In this document: positions 7,922-17,025 of the stretch, piece after piece | How positions within the stretch are numbered: the first letter of the stretch is position 1 | Layout: each line of letters opens with the position of its first letter | Assembly (NCBI GenBank): GCA_029260765.1 | Contig: JAJDCP010000154.1 | Span: 1 to 64,000 of the forward strand | Length of the DNA: 64,000 nucleotides | Direction: 5' to 3' | From: Planctomycetota bacterium | Lineage (GTDB): Bacteria > Planctomycetota > J058 > JAJDCP01 | The notes under the pieces: model-generated | What the model was told of the DNA's origin: nothing | What the model saw: the letters and a program-made list of their open reading frames with translations, nothing else | Databases searched by the model: none | Translations under genes and position numbers: made by a program

Positions 7922-9829
7922 TCAGCCTTCGCCGAAGCGAGCGAGCTCGGCACGCCTGCGCAACGCCTTGGCTTCTTGGTGGTCGGACTCGAGCTCAAGC
8001 AACCGGTCGAGAGTCTCGATGGTCGCGTCGTACTTCTCTTGCGCGAACTGGGCCTGCCCGAGCATCAACAGCCCTTCGACGTTCTGCGGATACTGACCGG
8101 TCAGACGAGCGAAGACCGTCTCCGCAGACTGGTGGCTCTCCGTCTCGGCGTAGGACCTGCCCAGCAGCATCAGCAGCTCTTCGGAAGCCTGTTCGGCAGT
8201 GGACAGAGCCTCCTCGAGGACCTCGATGACCTTCGCCAGCTCTTGACGCTGGTAGTAGATCTTGCCGAGCAGCAAGCGGGGCTCGACCAGGCCGCTCACT
8301 TTGCGCCCATGCTCCAGCTGCACGATGGCCAGGTCGAAGTCGCCGTTCTCGAAGTGGATCTTGCCCATTTCGACCCGTGCGGCCACGGTGCCCGATTCCT
8401 TCAGTGACTGCAGGGCTTCTTCCTTCTTTCCCGAGAGCATCAAGATGCGCCCACGGCTGAGGTGCAGCTCGGGACTCGCCTTGATCTCCAACGCGAGCTC
8501 TACAAGCTCGAGAGCCTTCGAATAGCTCTCGGGCGCCTCGGGTCCGAGCCCGATGTAGACTTTGACCAGCGCCCCGAGCATGTCACTGTTCTCGTCATCG
8601 AGGGACAAGCCCTCTTCGAGAGCAACCCGCGCCTCTTCCAGATGATGCAGGCCGTACAACGCACGCCCATACAGCAACCAGGCCTCGGGATCGTCGTCCC
8701 TGACTTCGACCGCGCGTGCGCCGTAGCCCGCCGCATCGTCGAGCCTCTCCTGGGCCAGACAGAGCTCCGTCAGCGCACGCAGCGCTTTGAAATGCTCTGG
8801 ATCGACCCCGATCGCGGCCTGCAGCAAACGCTCAGCCTCCTCCTGATCTTCGTCCCAATACGCGACGCGCCCCTTGCCGCACAGTCCATCCGCCTTGAGC
8901 TCTTCAGATTCCATCGCTTGCTCGAACTGCTCGATGGCACCCGTCGGATCCCCATCGAGCAACAGCGCATCGCCCATCAGCAGGGCGACCCTGCCCTGGT
9001 GAACGCTGTCGTCCCCCTTGGCATTGTGCAACGCCCTGATGGCCTTCGGAGCCTTGCCCAATTCGAGCCAGCATTCGCCGATCAAGAGATGGAACGGACC
9101 GACCGACTCGCCTTCTTTGACGACTTTCAGCCCCCTGCTCGCCGCCTTCTGCGCGTTGGAGTAGTTGCCGACACCTGCAAAAGCCTGCGCCAACGCGAGG
9201 TGGTAGGCAGCGTTCTCAGCATCGGCAGCCACTGCCAGCTCGAGGCTCTCGACCGCCTGCGTAAAGCGCCCCTGGCCCAAAGCCTTGACGCCCTCGGCAT
9301 ACTCGGCCTCGCCGGAGCTTCCCCCCAGCACAACCACCGCCACGACGACCACGATCACGAGCAACAGCGCGCCCAGAGCCCCCAGCACAAGCATCTTGCG
9401 CTTCGGATCTTCGGGCGTATCGACCTGCAGCTCAGCACCACACGATGTACAGAGCAGGTCGATCGACTTCACCTCGCTGCCGCACTCAGGGCAGTCTTCG
9501 AGGGTGATCCTCTCGCCATCTGCGTTGGTTGCACCTCGAGACGTGCCCGAAGCCTTCGCCTTGCGTTTGCCAGCAGAAGATTTGCCACCCGCCCCGTAGG
9601 CCCGCCCGCCACCGGAGCCGGAATCTGAACGCTGGCCGACATCGGCGAGCTCAGGAGGAAGGTCGAGCTCTTCCTGGGAGTCGAGGTCGAGGGAAATGCG
9701 CGCCTTGGCATCATTGGTGAAAGGGACACGAACCTTGGTTTCGCAGGCCGGACATTTGACCAGCTTACCCGCCAAAGCGTCCTTGACGTTCATGCTGCGT
9801 CCGCAGGTACACTGGAACTTGACCGGCAT
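7922..9829 (-). CDS. zinc-ribbon, single-pass membrane TPR protein
   Basis: The 635-residue protein begins with a zinc ribbon (C7-x-C9 and C26-x2-C29, the CTCGRSM...CPAC type). A Ser/Lys-rich linker and a second zinc ribbon (CPECGSEV...CTSCGAEL, about 118-139) follow. A strong transmembrane helix (GALGALLLVIVVVVAVVVL) comes next, and then some twelve tandem TPR-like repeats to the C-terminus. This order suggests cytosolic zinc ribbons and a TPR scaffold across the inner membrane; similar proteins are frequent in planctomycetes with no assigned role. I chose the ATG of MPVKFQC because GGAG lies nine bases upstream; an in-frame ATG five codons earlier has no ribosome site. It is divergent from the PQQ-propeller gene. 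Confidence 0.8.
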   Translation of the reverse strand: MPVKFQCTCGRSMNVKDALAGKLVKCPACETKVRVPFTNDAKARISLDLDSQEELDLPPELADVGQRSDSGSGGGRAYGAGGKSSAGKRKAKASGTSRGATNADGERITLEDCPECGSEVKSIDLLCTSCGAELQVDTPEDPKRKMLVLGALGALLLVIVVVVAVVVLGGSSGEAEYAEGVKALGQGRFTQAVESLELAVAADAENAAYHLALAQAFAGVGNYSNAQKAASRGLKVVKEGESVGPFHLLIGECWLELGKAPKAIRALHNAKGDDSVHQGRVALLMGDALLLDGDPTGAIEQFEQAMESEELKADGLCGKGRVAYWDEDQEEAERLLQAAIGVDPEHFKALRALTELCLAQERLDDAAGYGARAVEVRDDDPEAWLLYGRALYGLHHLEEARVALEEGLSLDDENSDMLGALVKVYIGLGPEAPESYSKALELVELALEIKASPELHLSRGRILMLSGKKEEALQSLKESGTVAARVEMGKIHFENGDFDLAIVQLEHGRKVSGLVEPRLLLGKIYYQRQELAKVIEVLEEALSTAEQASEELLMLLGRSYAETESHQSAETVFARLTGQYPQNVEGLLMLGQAQFAQEKYDATIETLDRLLELESDHQEAKALRRRAELARFGEG

Positions 9830-10065
9830 ACTACTCGGCTCCATACAGGAGGTTCACCGGCACGGAGCGCGGCCGCGTCCGGTCAGCTGGCGCCTCGTGG
9901 GAACGGCGGCGCGGCTGGATTTTCGCAGGTGCGAGCTTAGTGAAGGGGCCACCGCCTGTCAACCCCGCGGGGCGGCGAGCGGATGAACGCCCCCTGGCCA
10001 ACGATGACGTGCCCTCCCGGCTGAACCTGGGCCCTCCGCAAGGCCGCCAGGCGGCCAATTTGGGC

Positions 10066-10093
10066 TTGCCTCCCCGGGTCATCCTACTATGAT
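10066..10093 (+). promoter_or_regulatory. sigma-70-like promoter for the PQQ-propeller run
   Basis: TTGCCT (-35) and TATGAT (-10, one mismatch to consensus) are separated by 16 bp. They lie about 37 bp before the GTG start of the PQQ-propeller gene. The rest of the roughly 300-bp divergent region back to the TPR gene is GC-rich and shows no other feature I can support. Confidence 0.5.
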
Positions 10094-10129
10094 GGTACAC
10101 TTTGGCAACGCCTGCGGAGCTGGACCTCA

Positions 10130-11623
10130 GTGGACATGCAAGCGGTCGCTCAAGAGTTGGCCCAGTTGCGCTTCCTTCCGGCGAGTCCGGATGAGCGTCT
10201 CTGGTACACTGCGTTGACCGGTGACGGCCGCCAGTTGCGTCTCTACGCACGCCTGACCGACGCCTTTGTCCAGCTGCGCATCAGCCCTCTGACCACCGTC
10301 GCGAAGCCTCCGGTCGATCTCGAGCTTGCGCGGCGCCTGCTGCTATTGAATGAAGAGCTGCCGGTGGCCAAGTTCTCACTCGACAAAGAACACCGGGTCA
10401 ACTTCTCCCTCGATCTGCCCAACACCTCCGCCGACAAAGCGCAGCTCTTCTCCGCCGTCTCCCTGATCGCCCGTACGGTCAAGCGCTATGATCGCGAGCT
10501 GCGGTTGCTGGCCGAAGGACCGAAGGAAGAGCTGCCCGGCATGCAGAAGCCGCGCAAGCAGACCGCACGGCGTACCGTCGTGCTCGACACCGACGCGGTA
10601 CGCCGCGCGCTGACCCCAGAGCTGAGCGCCCCTGAGCGCCGTTTCGAGCCCGCAGAGCAGCGCATAAGCCAGGCCTGGGACTATGACGCGGGCGCAGCGC
10701 TGAGCGGTGTTCCGTATGTCCACAGCGACCGGGTGTTGTTCGCCTGCGGTGACGAATCGGTGCTCGCTCTCAGCCTCAAACGTGGCTCGAAGAAGTGGCG
10801 CTTCCCCACCGACGAGACGCCTTCCTCTCCGGTCGCTGCGGGCAAGCAGTTCTTCTGCACGGCGGGCAAGGCCGTGCTGGCCGGAGATATCCGCAGTGGT
10901 CGCCGCCTGTGGCGCTACTCCCTTGCCAGCGGGGCGCGCTTCGGAACAGCGAGTTTCCACGGCGGAGCCGTGTTGGTGGGCGCCAATGACGGCAAGGTCT
11001 ATTGCATCGACGCCGAGCGGGGTGCGGTTGCATGGACCTTCCAGGCGCAAGCTGCGGTGCAGAGCGCACCGATCGTGCACGAGGGATTGGTCTACGCTGT
11101 GGCCCAGGACGGCCACTTCTACGTGCTCGACTTCCCGTCGGGCGTCGAATGCGCACGGTTCATGATCTCCGGTGGCATCGAGTCGCTTGGATTCGCGGCG
11201 CCGAATATCTACGCGGCCGCCGAAGGCAACCGCTTGCTGGCCTGCGACTTGCAGGAACGCCGCCAGAGCTGGGAGGTCGCTGCGGAGGACGAGGTGAAGT
11301 CCCCAATTCCCCCGTGCATCGCCAGTGAGCTGGTGATGTTCAACACCGGGCGCGCATCGAACAACCGGCTGTACGCCGTTGAACGCAGCAGCGGGAATCT
11401 GCTCTGGACCGCCCCGACCGGCCGCTGGGGTCAAGCCCCTACACTGGCCCCGAACGGGCAGCTGTGGATCAGCTGCGATGGTTGGATTCATGCTCTCAAC
11501 GGAGCGGGAGGCACCGCGCAGGCGAGTGCAGAGCTTTCCGAGGCGGTCACGACCAGCCTCGGGATGCTCGACACGCGTGTCTTTCTCGGCACCGAAAGTG
11601 GGAAGGTCATTTGCCTGCAATGA
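10130..11623 (+). CDS. PQQ-like beta-propeller protein with N-terminal YbjN-like domain
   Basis: The 497-residue protein has two parts. Residues 1 to about 130 resemble the YbjN/type III secretion chaperone-like fold (LRLYARLTDAFVQLRISPL, then LLLLNEELPVAKFSLDKEHRVNFSLDL). Residues from about 190 form a beta-propeller of PQQ-type blades, with repeats such as SGRRLWRYSLASGA, DGKVYCIDAERGAVAWTF and DGHFYVLDFPSG. There is no signal peptide, so a cytoplasmic scaffold role is more likely than a quinoprotein dehydrogenase. A GTG start (10130) and an ATG two codons later are both possible; GGAG lies upstream of the GTG. The stop overlaps the next start in an ATGA arrangement, so it is translationally coupled to the FHA pseudokinase. 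Confidence 0.8.
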   Translation: MDMQAVAQELAQLRFLPASPDERLWYTALTGDGRQLRLYARLTDAFVQLRISPLTTVAKPPVDLELARRLLLLNEELPVAKFSLDKEHRVNFSLDLPNTSADKAQLFSAVSLIARTVKRYDRELRLLAEGPKEELPGMQKPRKQTARRTVVLDTDAVRRALTPELSAPERRFEPAEQRISQAWDYDAGAALSGVPYVHSDRVLFACGDESVLALSLKRGSKKWRFPTDETPSSPVAAGKQFFCTAGKAVLAGDIRSGRRLWRYSLASGARFGTASFHGGAVLVGANDGKVYCIDAERGAVAWTFQAQAAVQSAPIVHEGLVYAVAQDGHFYVLDFPSGVECARFMISGGIESLGFAAPNIYAAAEGNRLLACDLQERRQSWEVAAEDEVKSPIPPCIASELVMFNTGRASNNRLYAVERSSGNLLWTAPTGRWGQAPTLAPNGQLWISCDGWIHALNGAGGTAQASAELSEAVTTSLGMLDTRVFLGTESGKVICLQ

Positions 11624-12876
11624 AGCCTCCCCGACTGGCCCTGGTCTGGTTGAACGGTCCCTACGAGGGCCGCTGTTTCACATTGCTTCCCGAGAAGACC
11701 ACGGTCTTCGGTAGCTCCCAAGAAGCAGACCTCTTCTTGCCGTCGACCGCGATCGCCGAGAAACACTGTCGGCTCGAACCTCGCGAGTTGGGCCTGCAGC
11801 TGGTCGACACCTCCGGCACGAGAGGCACCTACGTCAACAATCGACGTGTCGAAGAGTGCCCTGTAGACAACGGCGATGTGATCCGCATCGGAACCTGGGC
11901 GGCTGAGCTCTTCAATGCGGACCTCTCCGACCGCTACAACGGCAGCTGCGAGATGTGCCTCAAGCCGCTGCATGGCTTTGAGTCCCTGAGCAAGCTGACG
12001 ACGACGGTCAAGGGCGACCGCACCTACTGTCCGGTCTGCTTTGATCGTCGGCTCGAGGTGGACCGCCATCTCGGGGACTACCGGATTCTGCGCAAGATGG
12101 GCCGCGGCCAGAAAGAAGTCCTCTACATCGCCGAGCACGTCGTGCAGAAGGCCCGGGTCGCGCTGAAGATCCTGCGCGCCAACCTGCTGATGGGCCGTGA
12201 TGCGGTGCGCATCTTCCTCAACCGCAGCGCCGCCAGCCTGCGCCTGGTGCATCCACATGTCGTGCGCACCTACGAAGTACGCAGCCACTTCGGTTCGTTC
12301 TTTGTGGTGATGGAGGTGATCGAGGGACGCTGCATCTTCGACACGATGCGCAAGCGCCGCGTGACCCAGATCAGCGATGGTGTGCGCCTGGCACTGCAGA
12401 TCTGCTCAGCCTTGAGCTACCTGTACCGCAACAAAGTGCACGCCGGGTTGATGCTGCCTCGGGACATCTACCTGCACCGCGGCAACATCAAGCTGCGCGA
12501 CTTCTGGATCTTCCAGGACAAAGCAGCCCGCGGCTCGAACTCGAGCCGTGGCCTGTTCGTCAAGCGCCACTACATGCCCTACCTGCCTCCGGAGTTTTTC
12601 GACGACCATGCCGACCAAGACCTGCGCAGCGACATGTACCTGGTCGGCGCCTTCATCTACCAGATGTTGACGGGCCACGCGCCGTTTGCCGCCAAACGCG
12701 TGGCCTCGCTGATCCGCAAGATCGAGAGCAGCGCGCCACGGCCCATCGAGGCCTTCCGCGAGTCGACTCCGGCCAAGCTCAAAGCTCTGCTCGAACGCAC
12801 CCTGGCCAAAGATCCCGCCGACCGCTATCCGGACATGAAGTCCTTCGTGCGGGCCCTGAAGACGTGCCTGAAGTAG
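11620..12876 (+). CDS. FHA-zinc ribbon-pseudokinase
   Basis: The 418-residue protein has an N-terminal FHA domain (about 26-95, with EKHC and TRGTYVNN signatures), which binds phosphothreonine. A four-cysteine zinc ribbon follows (C110-x2-C113, C137-x2-C140), then a Ser/Thr-kinase fold (about 150-418). The kinase fold keeps the VALKIL lysine (about 183) and the helix-F Asp (LRSDMYLVG). The catalytic loop, however, reads HAGLMLPRDIYLH where HRDLKPxN is expected, so the catalytic Asp and Asn are gone, and the DFG motif reads DFW. It is therefore predicted to be a pseudokinase that may still bind ATP or partners. The ATGA overlap with the PQQ-propeller gene suggests the two products act together, perhaps in phosphothreonine-dependent signalling. 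Confidence 0.83.
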   Translation: MKPPRLALVWLNGPYEGRCFTLLPEKTTVFGSSQEADLFLPSTAIAEKHCRLEPRELGLQLVDTSGTRGTYVNNRRVEECPVDNGDVIRIGTWAAELFNADLSDRYNGSCEMCLKPLHGFESLSKLTTTVKGDRTYCPVCFDRRLEVDRHLGDYRILRKMGRGQKEVLYIAEHVVQKARVALKILRANLLMGRDAVRIFLNRSAASLRLVHPHVVRTYEVRSHFGSFFVVMEVIEGRCIFDTMRKRRVTQISDGVRLALQICSALSYLYRNKVHAGLMLPRDIYLHRGNIKLRDFWIFQDKAARGSNSSRGLFVKRHYMPYLPPEFFDDHADQDLRSDMYLVGAFIYQMLTGHAPFAAKRVASLIRKIESSAPRPIEAFRESTPAKLKALLERTLAKDPADRYPDMKSFVRALKTCLK

Positions 12877-12888
12877 GCCTGGAATCCG

Positions 12889-13743
12889 ATGCTCCCTTTC
12901 TGCCTCGCCTACAACACCAGCGGCTTCTCGAACCACCGCCTCGAAGACTGCCTGCGCATATTGGCGACCCTCGGCTACCAGGGGGTCTCGATCACGCCCG
13001 ACGTGCACCACCTCGATCCCTTTCAGGACAGCCCCCAGGCTGTCGAGGCCGTCGCTCGCCTGTTGGCCGAGTTGGGTCTGCGGGTGGCCATCGAGACCGG
13101 CGCGCGCTTCGTGCTCGATCCCTGGCGCAAGCACTGGCCCACGCTTCTCAGCGCAGAGCCCGAGAACCGGGCGCGGCGCGCCGACTACCTGTGCCGCAGC
13201 ATCGCCCTGGCCGCACGGCTCGGTGCCGGCTGCGTGTCCTTGTGGAGTGGAACCCAGGACCCCCGGCTCGACGAAGAGCACAGCTGGGAGCTGCTCTGCG
13301 AAGGCTTGCACGAGCAACTCGGACACGCTGCAGAGGCCGGCGTGACGCTCTGCCTCGAACCGGAGCCGGGCATGTTTGTCGCAGACATGGCAGGCTGGGA
13401 AAAGCTGCAGCAACGGCTCCAGGATGCGCGCCTCGGCCTGACGCTCGACCTCGGCCACGTCGCCTGCACCGAGTCGATCAGCATTCCCGCCGCGGTGCGG
13501 CGCTATGGAAGCCAGCTGCGCAACGTGCATATCGAGGATATCGCGGGCGGCATCCACCAACATCTGCCCTTTGGCGAAGGCGAGCTCGATTTTCCGCCGA
13601 TCCTCGCCGCCCTGGCAGACGTCGAATACAACGGACTCCTCAGCGTCGAGCTGGGTAGGGATGGCCATCGCGCGCCGACATTGGCACGGCGCGCGCGCGC
13701 ATTCCTGCAAGCGCAGTGGCAGACCGTGGTAGACAAGCGTTGA
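12889..13743 (+). CDS. sugar phosphate isomerase/epimerase-like TIM-barrel protein
   Basis: The 284-residue protein matches the xylose-isomerase-like TIM barrel (AP endonuclease 2 family). Metal-ligand positions are visible: CLEPEPGMF (Glu), LTLDLGHVAC (Asp, His), VHIEDIAGG (His, Glu) and a late LLSVELGR (Glu). Family members isomerise or epimerise sugars, inositols or hydroxypyruvate, and the substrate cannot be read from sequence. Operons encoding eicosapentaenoate/eustigmatophyte-type (ebo) functions also contain such enzymes, but the other ebo genes are absent here. The gene starts twelve bases after the pseudokinase stop and is followed by the UbiB-like gene in the same direction. Confidence 0.8.
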   Translation: MLPFCLAYNTSGFSNHRLEDCLRILATLGYQGVSITPDVHHLDPFQDSPQAVEAVARLLAELGLRVAIETGARFVLDPWRKHWPTLLSAEPENRARRADYLCRSIALAARLGAGCVSLWSGTQDPRLDEEHSWELLCEGLHEQLGHAAEAGVTLCLEPEPGMFVADMAGWEKLQQRLQDARLGLTLDLGHVACTESISIPAAVRRYGSQLRNVHIEDIAGGIHQHLPFGEGELDFPPILAALADVEYNGLLSVELGRDGHRAPTLARRARAFLQAQWQTVVDKR

Positions 13744-13812
13744 CCTGAAACCCAGCAGGGAGTACACCCTGCGTCACTGCGCAAGACAGCTGCAAGACAG
13801 GGGGACCGAGCC

Positions 13813-15510
13813 ATCCGCATCACGAGACTGCCGCAGACGCTCCGCAATATCCGGCGGGCCCGCGAGATTCTCACCGTGCTGGCCAAGCACGGTTTCTCCG
13901 ATATCGTTGAACGCGTCGCTCCGACCGTCAACAAAGTCACCCGCTGGATCACCTTCGGCCGCTTCCGCCGACGCAAGCAGGATTCGAAGCCGACGGCGGT
14001 GCGCATCAAGAACATCATCGAAGAGCTGGGGCCGACGTTCATCAAGTTCGGCCAGATCCTCGCCACACGCCCCGACCTGGTCCCCGAGTCCCTGATCATC
14101 GAGCTCAAGAAGCTGCAGGACGATGTGGCCCCCTTCAGCCAGGACCTGATGAAAGAGCACGTCGAGAACGAGCTGGGCATCAAGGTCGACGACGAGTTCT
14201 CCGAGTTCCATGGCTCTCCGATGGCAGCTGCCTCGATCGCGCAGGTCCACGAAGCGCGGCTCAAGGACGGCAGCCGCGTGGTGCTCAAGATCCAGCGGCC
14301 GCATATCCCCGGAATCATCGCGACCGATGTCGACATCCTGACCCAGCTCGCGGACGCGCTCGAAGAGAATTTCCCCGAATTCGCGCAGTACCGGCCGCGC
14401 CTGATCGTGGCCGAGTTCAAGAAGTCGATCCTCAAGGAGATCGACTTCGACCGCGAGGCATACAACATCAAGCGTTTCGCGGCCAACTACAAAGGCGACG
14501 CCCGCTACCACACGCCGAAGGTCTACGCCCAGTACTCCAACCAGCGCATTCTCTGCCTGGAGTACATCGACGGCGTCAATCTGCGCAGCGAAGACCTCAA
14601 GGACCATCCGGAGTTCGACAAGAAGGAGGTGGTGCTCGCCGCCACCGAGTTCATCCTCTCACAGACCTTCGTGCACGGCTTCTTCCACGCCGACCCGCAC
14701 CCGGGTAACGTCTTCGCCTTGCCTGGCAACCGCCTGTGTCTGATCGACTACGGCATCGTTGGCGCGCTGAGCCAGGAACAGATCGACGACCTGCTGTCCT
14801 ACATCGTCTTCATCCTGACCAAGAACGTCGACCGCATGATCCGCATGTATCAGCGGCTCGGGTTGATCGACGAGCATGTCGACCAGCGCATGCTCAAATC
14901 CGACCTGACAGACATCGTCGAGCGCTACTACGAGGTGACCCTCGAGTCGGTCGACATCGGCGTGTACATGGCGCAGATCTTCGACCTGGTCAGCTCGCAT
15001 CGTATCCATCTGCCCGCTGAGTTGCTGCTGGTGGGTAAGACCCTCGCGACCATCGATGGCATCGCCCGCGACCTGGCGCCAGACATGGATCCGATCAAGG
15101 CGATCCGGCCCTTCTTGCTCAAGATCTACGCCCGACGCCTGCAGGACCCGACCTTCCTGACCCGGACAGCGGTCAAGACCGCGCAGGAGTTCAGCTACGC
15201 CCTCGAGACCTTCCCGCGCGACTTCCGCCTGATCATGGCGAAGCTGCGCAAGGGTGAGCTGAAGATCCACCATGAGCACGCCGGTGCAGAGGAACGCCAC
15301 AAAGACCTGATGAAGGCGCGCAACCGTTTCGCGATGGCGCTGGCCATGGGCATGCTGCTGCTCGCTTCGACGGCGATGTTGCTCGTCGAGACAGGACCCC
15401 TGTGGGACGACTGGCACGCCTCAACCTGGGTCGGCCTGGTCGGCTATGGGACTTCGATTTTCTGGGGCTTCGGTTTCTTTCTGGGAACCCTGCGTGGAGG
15501 TGGAATGTGA
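13813..15510 (+). CDS. ABC1/UbiB-family atypical kinase
   Basis: This is a UbiB/ADCK-type protein of about 565 residues, the usual family length. It shows the KxGQ signature (FIKFGQILATRPDLVP), the alanine-rich nucleotide loop (PMAAASIAQVHEA), LEYIDGVNL, the catalytic FHADPHPGN, the metal-binding LIDYG, and two C-terminal transmembrane helices. The family supports quinone biosynthesis through ATPase activity at the inner membrane. The start is unclear. The first conventional codon is a GTG at 13876, but family-like sequence (ITRLPQTLRNIRRAREILTV) continues upstream. That upstream frame has no ATG, GTG or TTG back to the previous stop. I placed the start at an ATC at 13813, seven bases after AGGGGGA. 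It overlaps the next gene by four bases. Confidence 0.85.
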   Translation: MRITRLPQTLRNIRRAREILTVLAKHGFSDIVERVAPTVNKVTRWITFGRFRRRKQDSKPTAVRIKNIIEELGPTFIKFGQILATRPDLVPESLIIELKKLQDDVAPFSQDLMKEHVENELGIKVDDEFSEFHGSPMAAASIAQVHEARLKDGSRVVLKIQRPHIPGIIATDVDILTQLADALEENFPEFAQYRPRLIVAEFKKSILKEIDFDREAYNIKRFAANYKGDARYHTPKVYAQYSNQRILCLEYIDGVNLRSEDLKDHPEFDKKEVVLAATEFILSQTFVHGFFHADPHPGNVFALPGNRLCLIDYGIVGALSQEQIDDLLSYIVFILTKNVDRMIRMYQRLGLIDEHVDQRMLKSDLTDIVERYYEVTLESVDIGVYMAQIFDLVSSHRIHLPAELLLVGKTLATIDGIARDLAPDMDPIKAIRPFLLKIYARRLQDPTFLTRTAVKTAQEFSYALETFPRDFRLIMAKLRKGELKIHHEHAGAEERHKDLMKARNRFAMALAMGMLLLASTAMLLVETGPLWDDWHASTWVGLVGYGTSIFWGFGFFLGTLRGGGM

Positions 15511-16196
15511 GAAGGCCAGGCTCTCTCTTGGTGCTGCTGATATGCCTGCCGGTCTGTGCACAGAACCGGCTGCTGGACGGGCTGAGCCCGCAGGAAGGCC
15601 TGGCGGGCACGGTCCGTTTCGCCGCCCTGGTCGAAGGCGAACGCCGCGGCAGCTTCGAGCAGACTGTCAGTTACGACAGCGCGGGCCTGCAGGTTCGCGA
15701 GGTCCTGTCCTTGCGCTACGGACCAGATTCGACCAGCATCCGTACCGATATCGTGCTCGATCGCCAGCTACGGCTGCTGCGCCAGCAGCGCAAGGAAGGC
15801 ACCCGCCTGACGGTCTGGCGGCGCCTGGCCAACGGCTTTGTGCGCGAGACCAGCATCCCGTCGGTCTCTGACGTGCAGGACTTGTCCGAGTTCGACTTGC
15901 CAGAGACTGATGTGGTGTACGGCTTCGGACACTTTCTGCTGCTGCTGCGCTGCGTGCCTTTGGAAGATCTCGACGGCCATCACCTGATCAAGCTCGAGCG
16001 GGCCGGGGCCGTCACGGTCTATGTGCAGCGCCTGGCTGGCGAGGGACCGGTGACCGTCGAGTACCGCGAAGTCTATGGGCAGCGGCCGGACGGCGACGAC
16101 GAGCAGCGGATGCTGATCGAGCTTGACGAGGCGGGCGTTCCGCAGCGCATCACATCGCCGGAGCTGGTGTTCGAATTCCGACGATTGGAGCCCTGA
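15507..16196 (+). CDS. exported protein of unknown function
   Basis: The 229-residue product starts with GTG, overlapping the UbiB stop (ATGTGA) with GGAGGTGG upstream. A short signal peptide is clear (RRPGSLLVLLICLPVCAQ) with cleavage expected after CAQ. The mature part is all-beta in appearance and resembles periplasmic outer-membrane-linked proteins that describe chain-like quantities (RRGSFEQTVSYDSAGLQVREV, then LDRQLRLLRQQRKEGTRLTVW). I cannot name the family. Translational coupling to a UbiB-like kinase and to a DUF1499 protein suggests a shared membrane or quinone-related role, which is only positional inference. Confidence 0.6.
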   Translation: MRRPGSLLVLLICLPVCAQNRLLDGLSPQEGLAGTVRFAALVEGERRGSFEQTVSYDSAGLQVREVLSLRYGPDSTSIRTDIVLDRQLRLLRQQRKEGTRLTVWRRLANGFVRETSIPSVSDVQDLSEFDLPETDVVYGFGHFLLLLRCVPLEDLDGHHLIKLERAGAVTVYVQRLAGEGPVTVEYREVYGQRPDGDDEQRMLIELDEAGVPQRITSPELVFEFRRLEP

Positions 16197-16931
16197 ATGG
16201 CCAGCACGGACCGTCCCCCTTTGATGGCCACAGTGGCCGCACTAGCCGCTCTGGCGGCCTTGTTGGCCTGCGGTTTTGGTGCCGGACTGGCCCACTTCGG
16301 GCAGTTGGCTCCGCTCGAAGGCTTCAGCATGTTTGCCGCCGGCAATCTGGCCGGCGCCGCCGCCCTGGTGCTCGGTTTCAGCGGTGTGCTCAAGACCGCC
16401 ACCCGGCCGGGCCGCGGACGGGCCGTGTTCGCGACGCTGGTCGGTGCCATCCTGTTGGGATTGCTGGCCTGGCGTGCTCTGCCGGCCGCCAGCCTCCCGC
16501 GCATCAATGACATCACCACCGACACCGGCGATGTCCCCGCGTTCGTCGTGCTGGGCGCTGACCCCGCGAACGCCGAGCGGGACATGGCGTACCCCGCGGT
16601 CTTCGCTGAGGCCCAGACCCTGGCGTATCCTGAGCTCGCACCGCTGGTGCTGGCTCTGGATGTGGACGAGAGCTTCCAGCGCGCGGATCAGACCGCACGC
16701 GCGCTGGGCTGGCAGGTACGCCTCTCCGATCCGCGCGGCCGCCACCTCGAAGCTACCGAGACCTCGGGTCTGTTCCGCTTCGTCGACGACATCGTGGTGC
16801 GGATCCAGCCCCAGGGGGAAAGTACACGCGTCGATATGCGCTCCAAGTCGCGCGACGGCAAGGGTGATCTCGGCGCCAACGCCGCGCGCATCCAACGTTT
16901 CTTCGAGGCGATGCGCCCGGCGGAGGAATGA
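16197..16931 (+). CDS. DUF1499 domain membrane protein
   Basis: The 244-residue protein has three N-terminal hydrophobic helices (around residues 9-30, 40-60 and 75-95). A soluble DUF1499 domain follows, marked by ADPANAERDMAYP, then LALDVDESFQRADQTARALGW, TETSGLFRFVDDIVVRIQP and the closing RSKSRDGKGDLGANAARIQRF. DUF1499 proteins are widespread and of unknown function. The ATG is immediately after the stop of the upstream exported protein (TGAATG), so coupled translation is likely. Confidence 0.85.
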   Translation: MASTDRPPLMATVAALAALAALLACGFGAGLAHFGQLAPLEGFSMFAAGNLAGAAALVLGFSGVLKTATRPGRGRAVFATLVGAILLGLLAWRALPAASLPRINDITTDTGDVPAFVVLGADPANAERDMAYPAVFAEAQTLAYPELAPLVLALDVDESFQRADQTARALGWQVRLSDPRGRHLEATETSGLFRFVDDIVVRIQPQGESTRVDMRSKSRDGKGDLGANAARIQRFFEAMRPAEE

Positions 16932-17025
16932 CCTCGGCCTTCCCGCCAGGCAGACACAGCAGGAAAACTGCTTGCAGAGCAGCCGCCAAGCCAAAGAATG
17001 GGGAGTCTGCCGCGGGAGACCCACC

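Noticed and set aside
10130..11623. PQQ-dependent dehydrogenase
   Set aside because: No signal peptide and no PQQ-binding Trp-docking or metal-site residues; only propeller blades.
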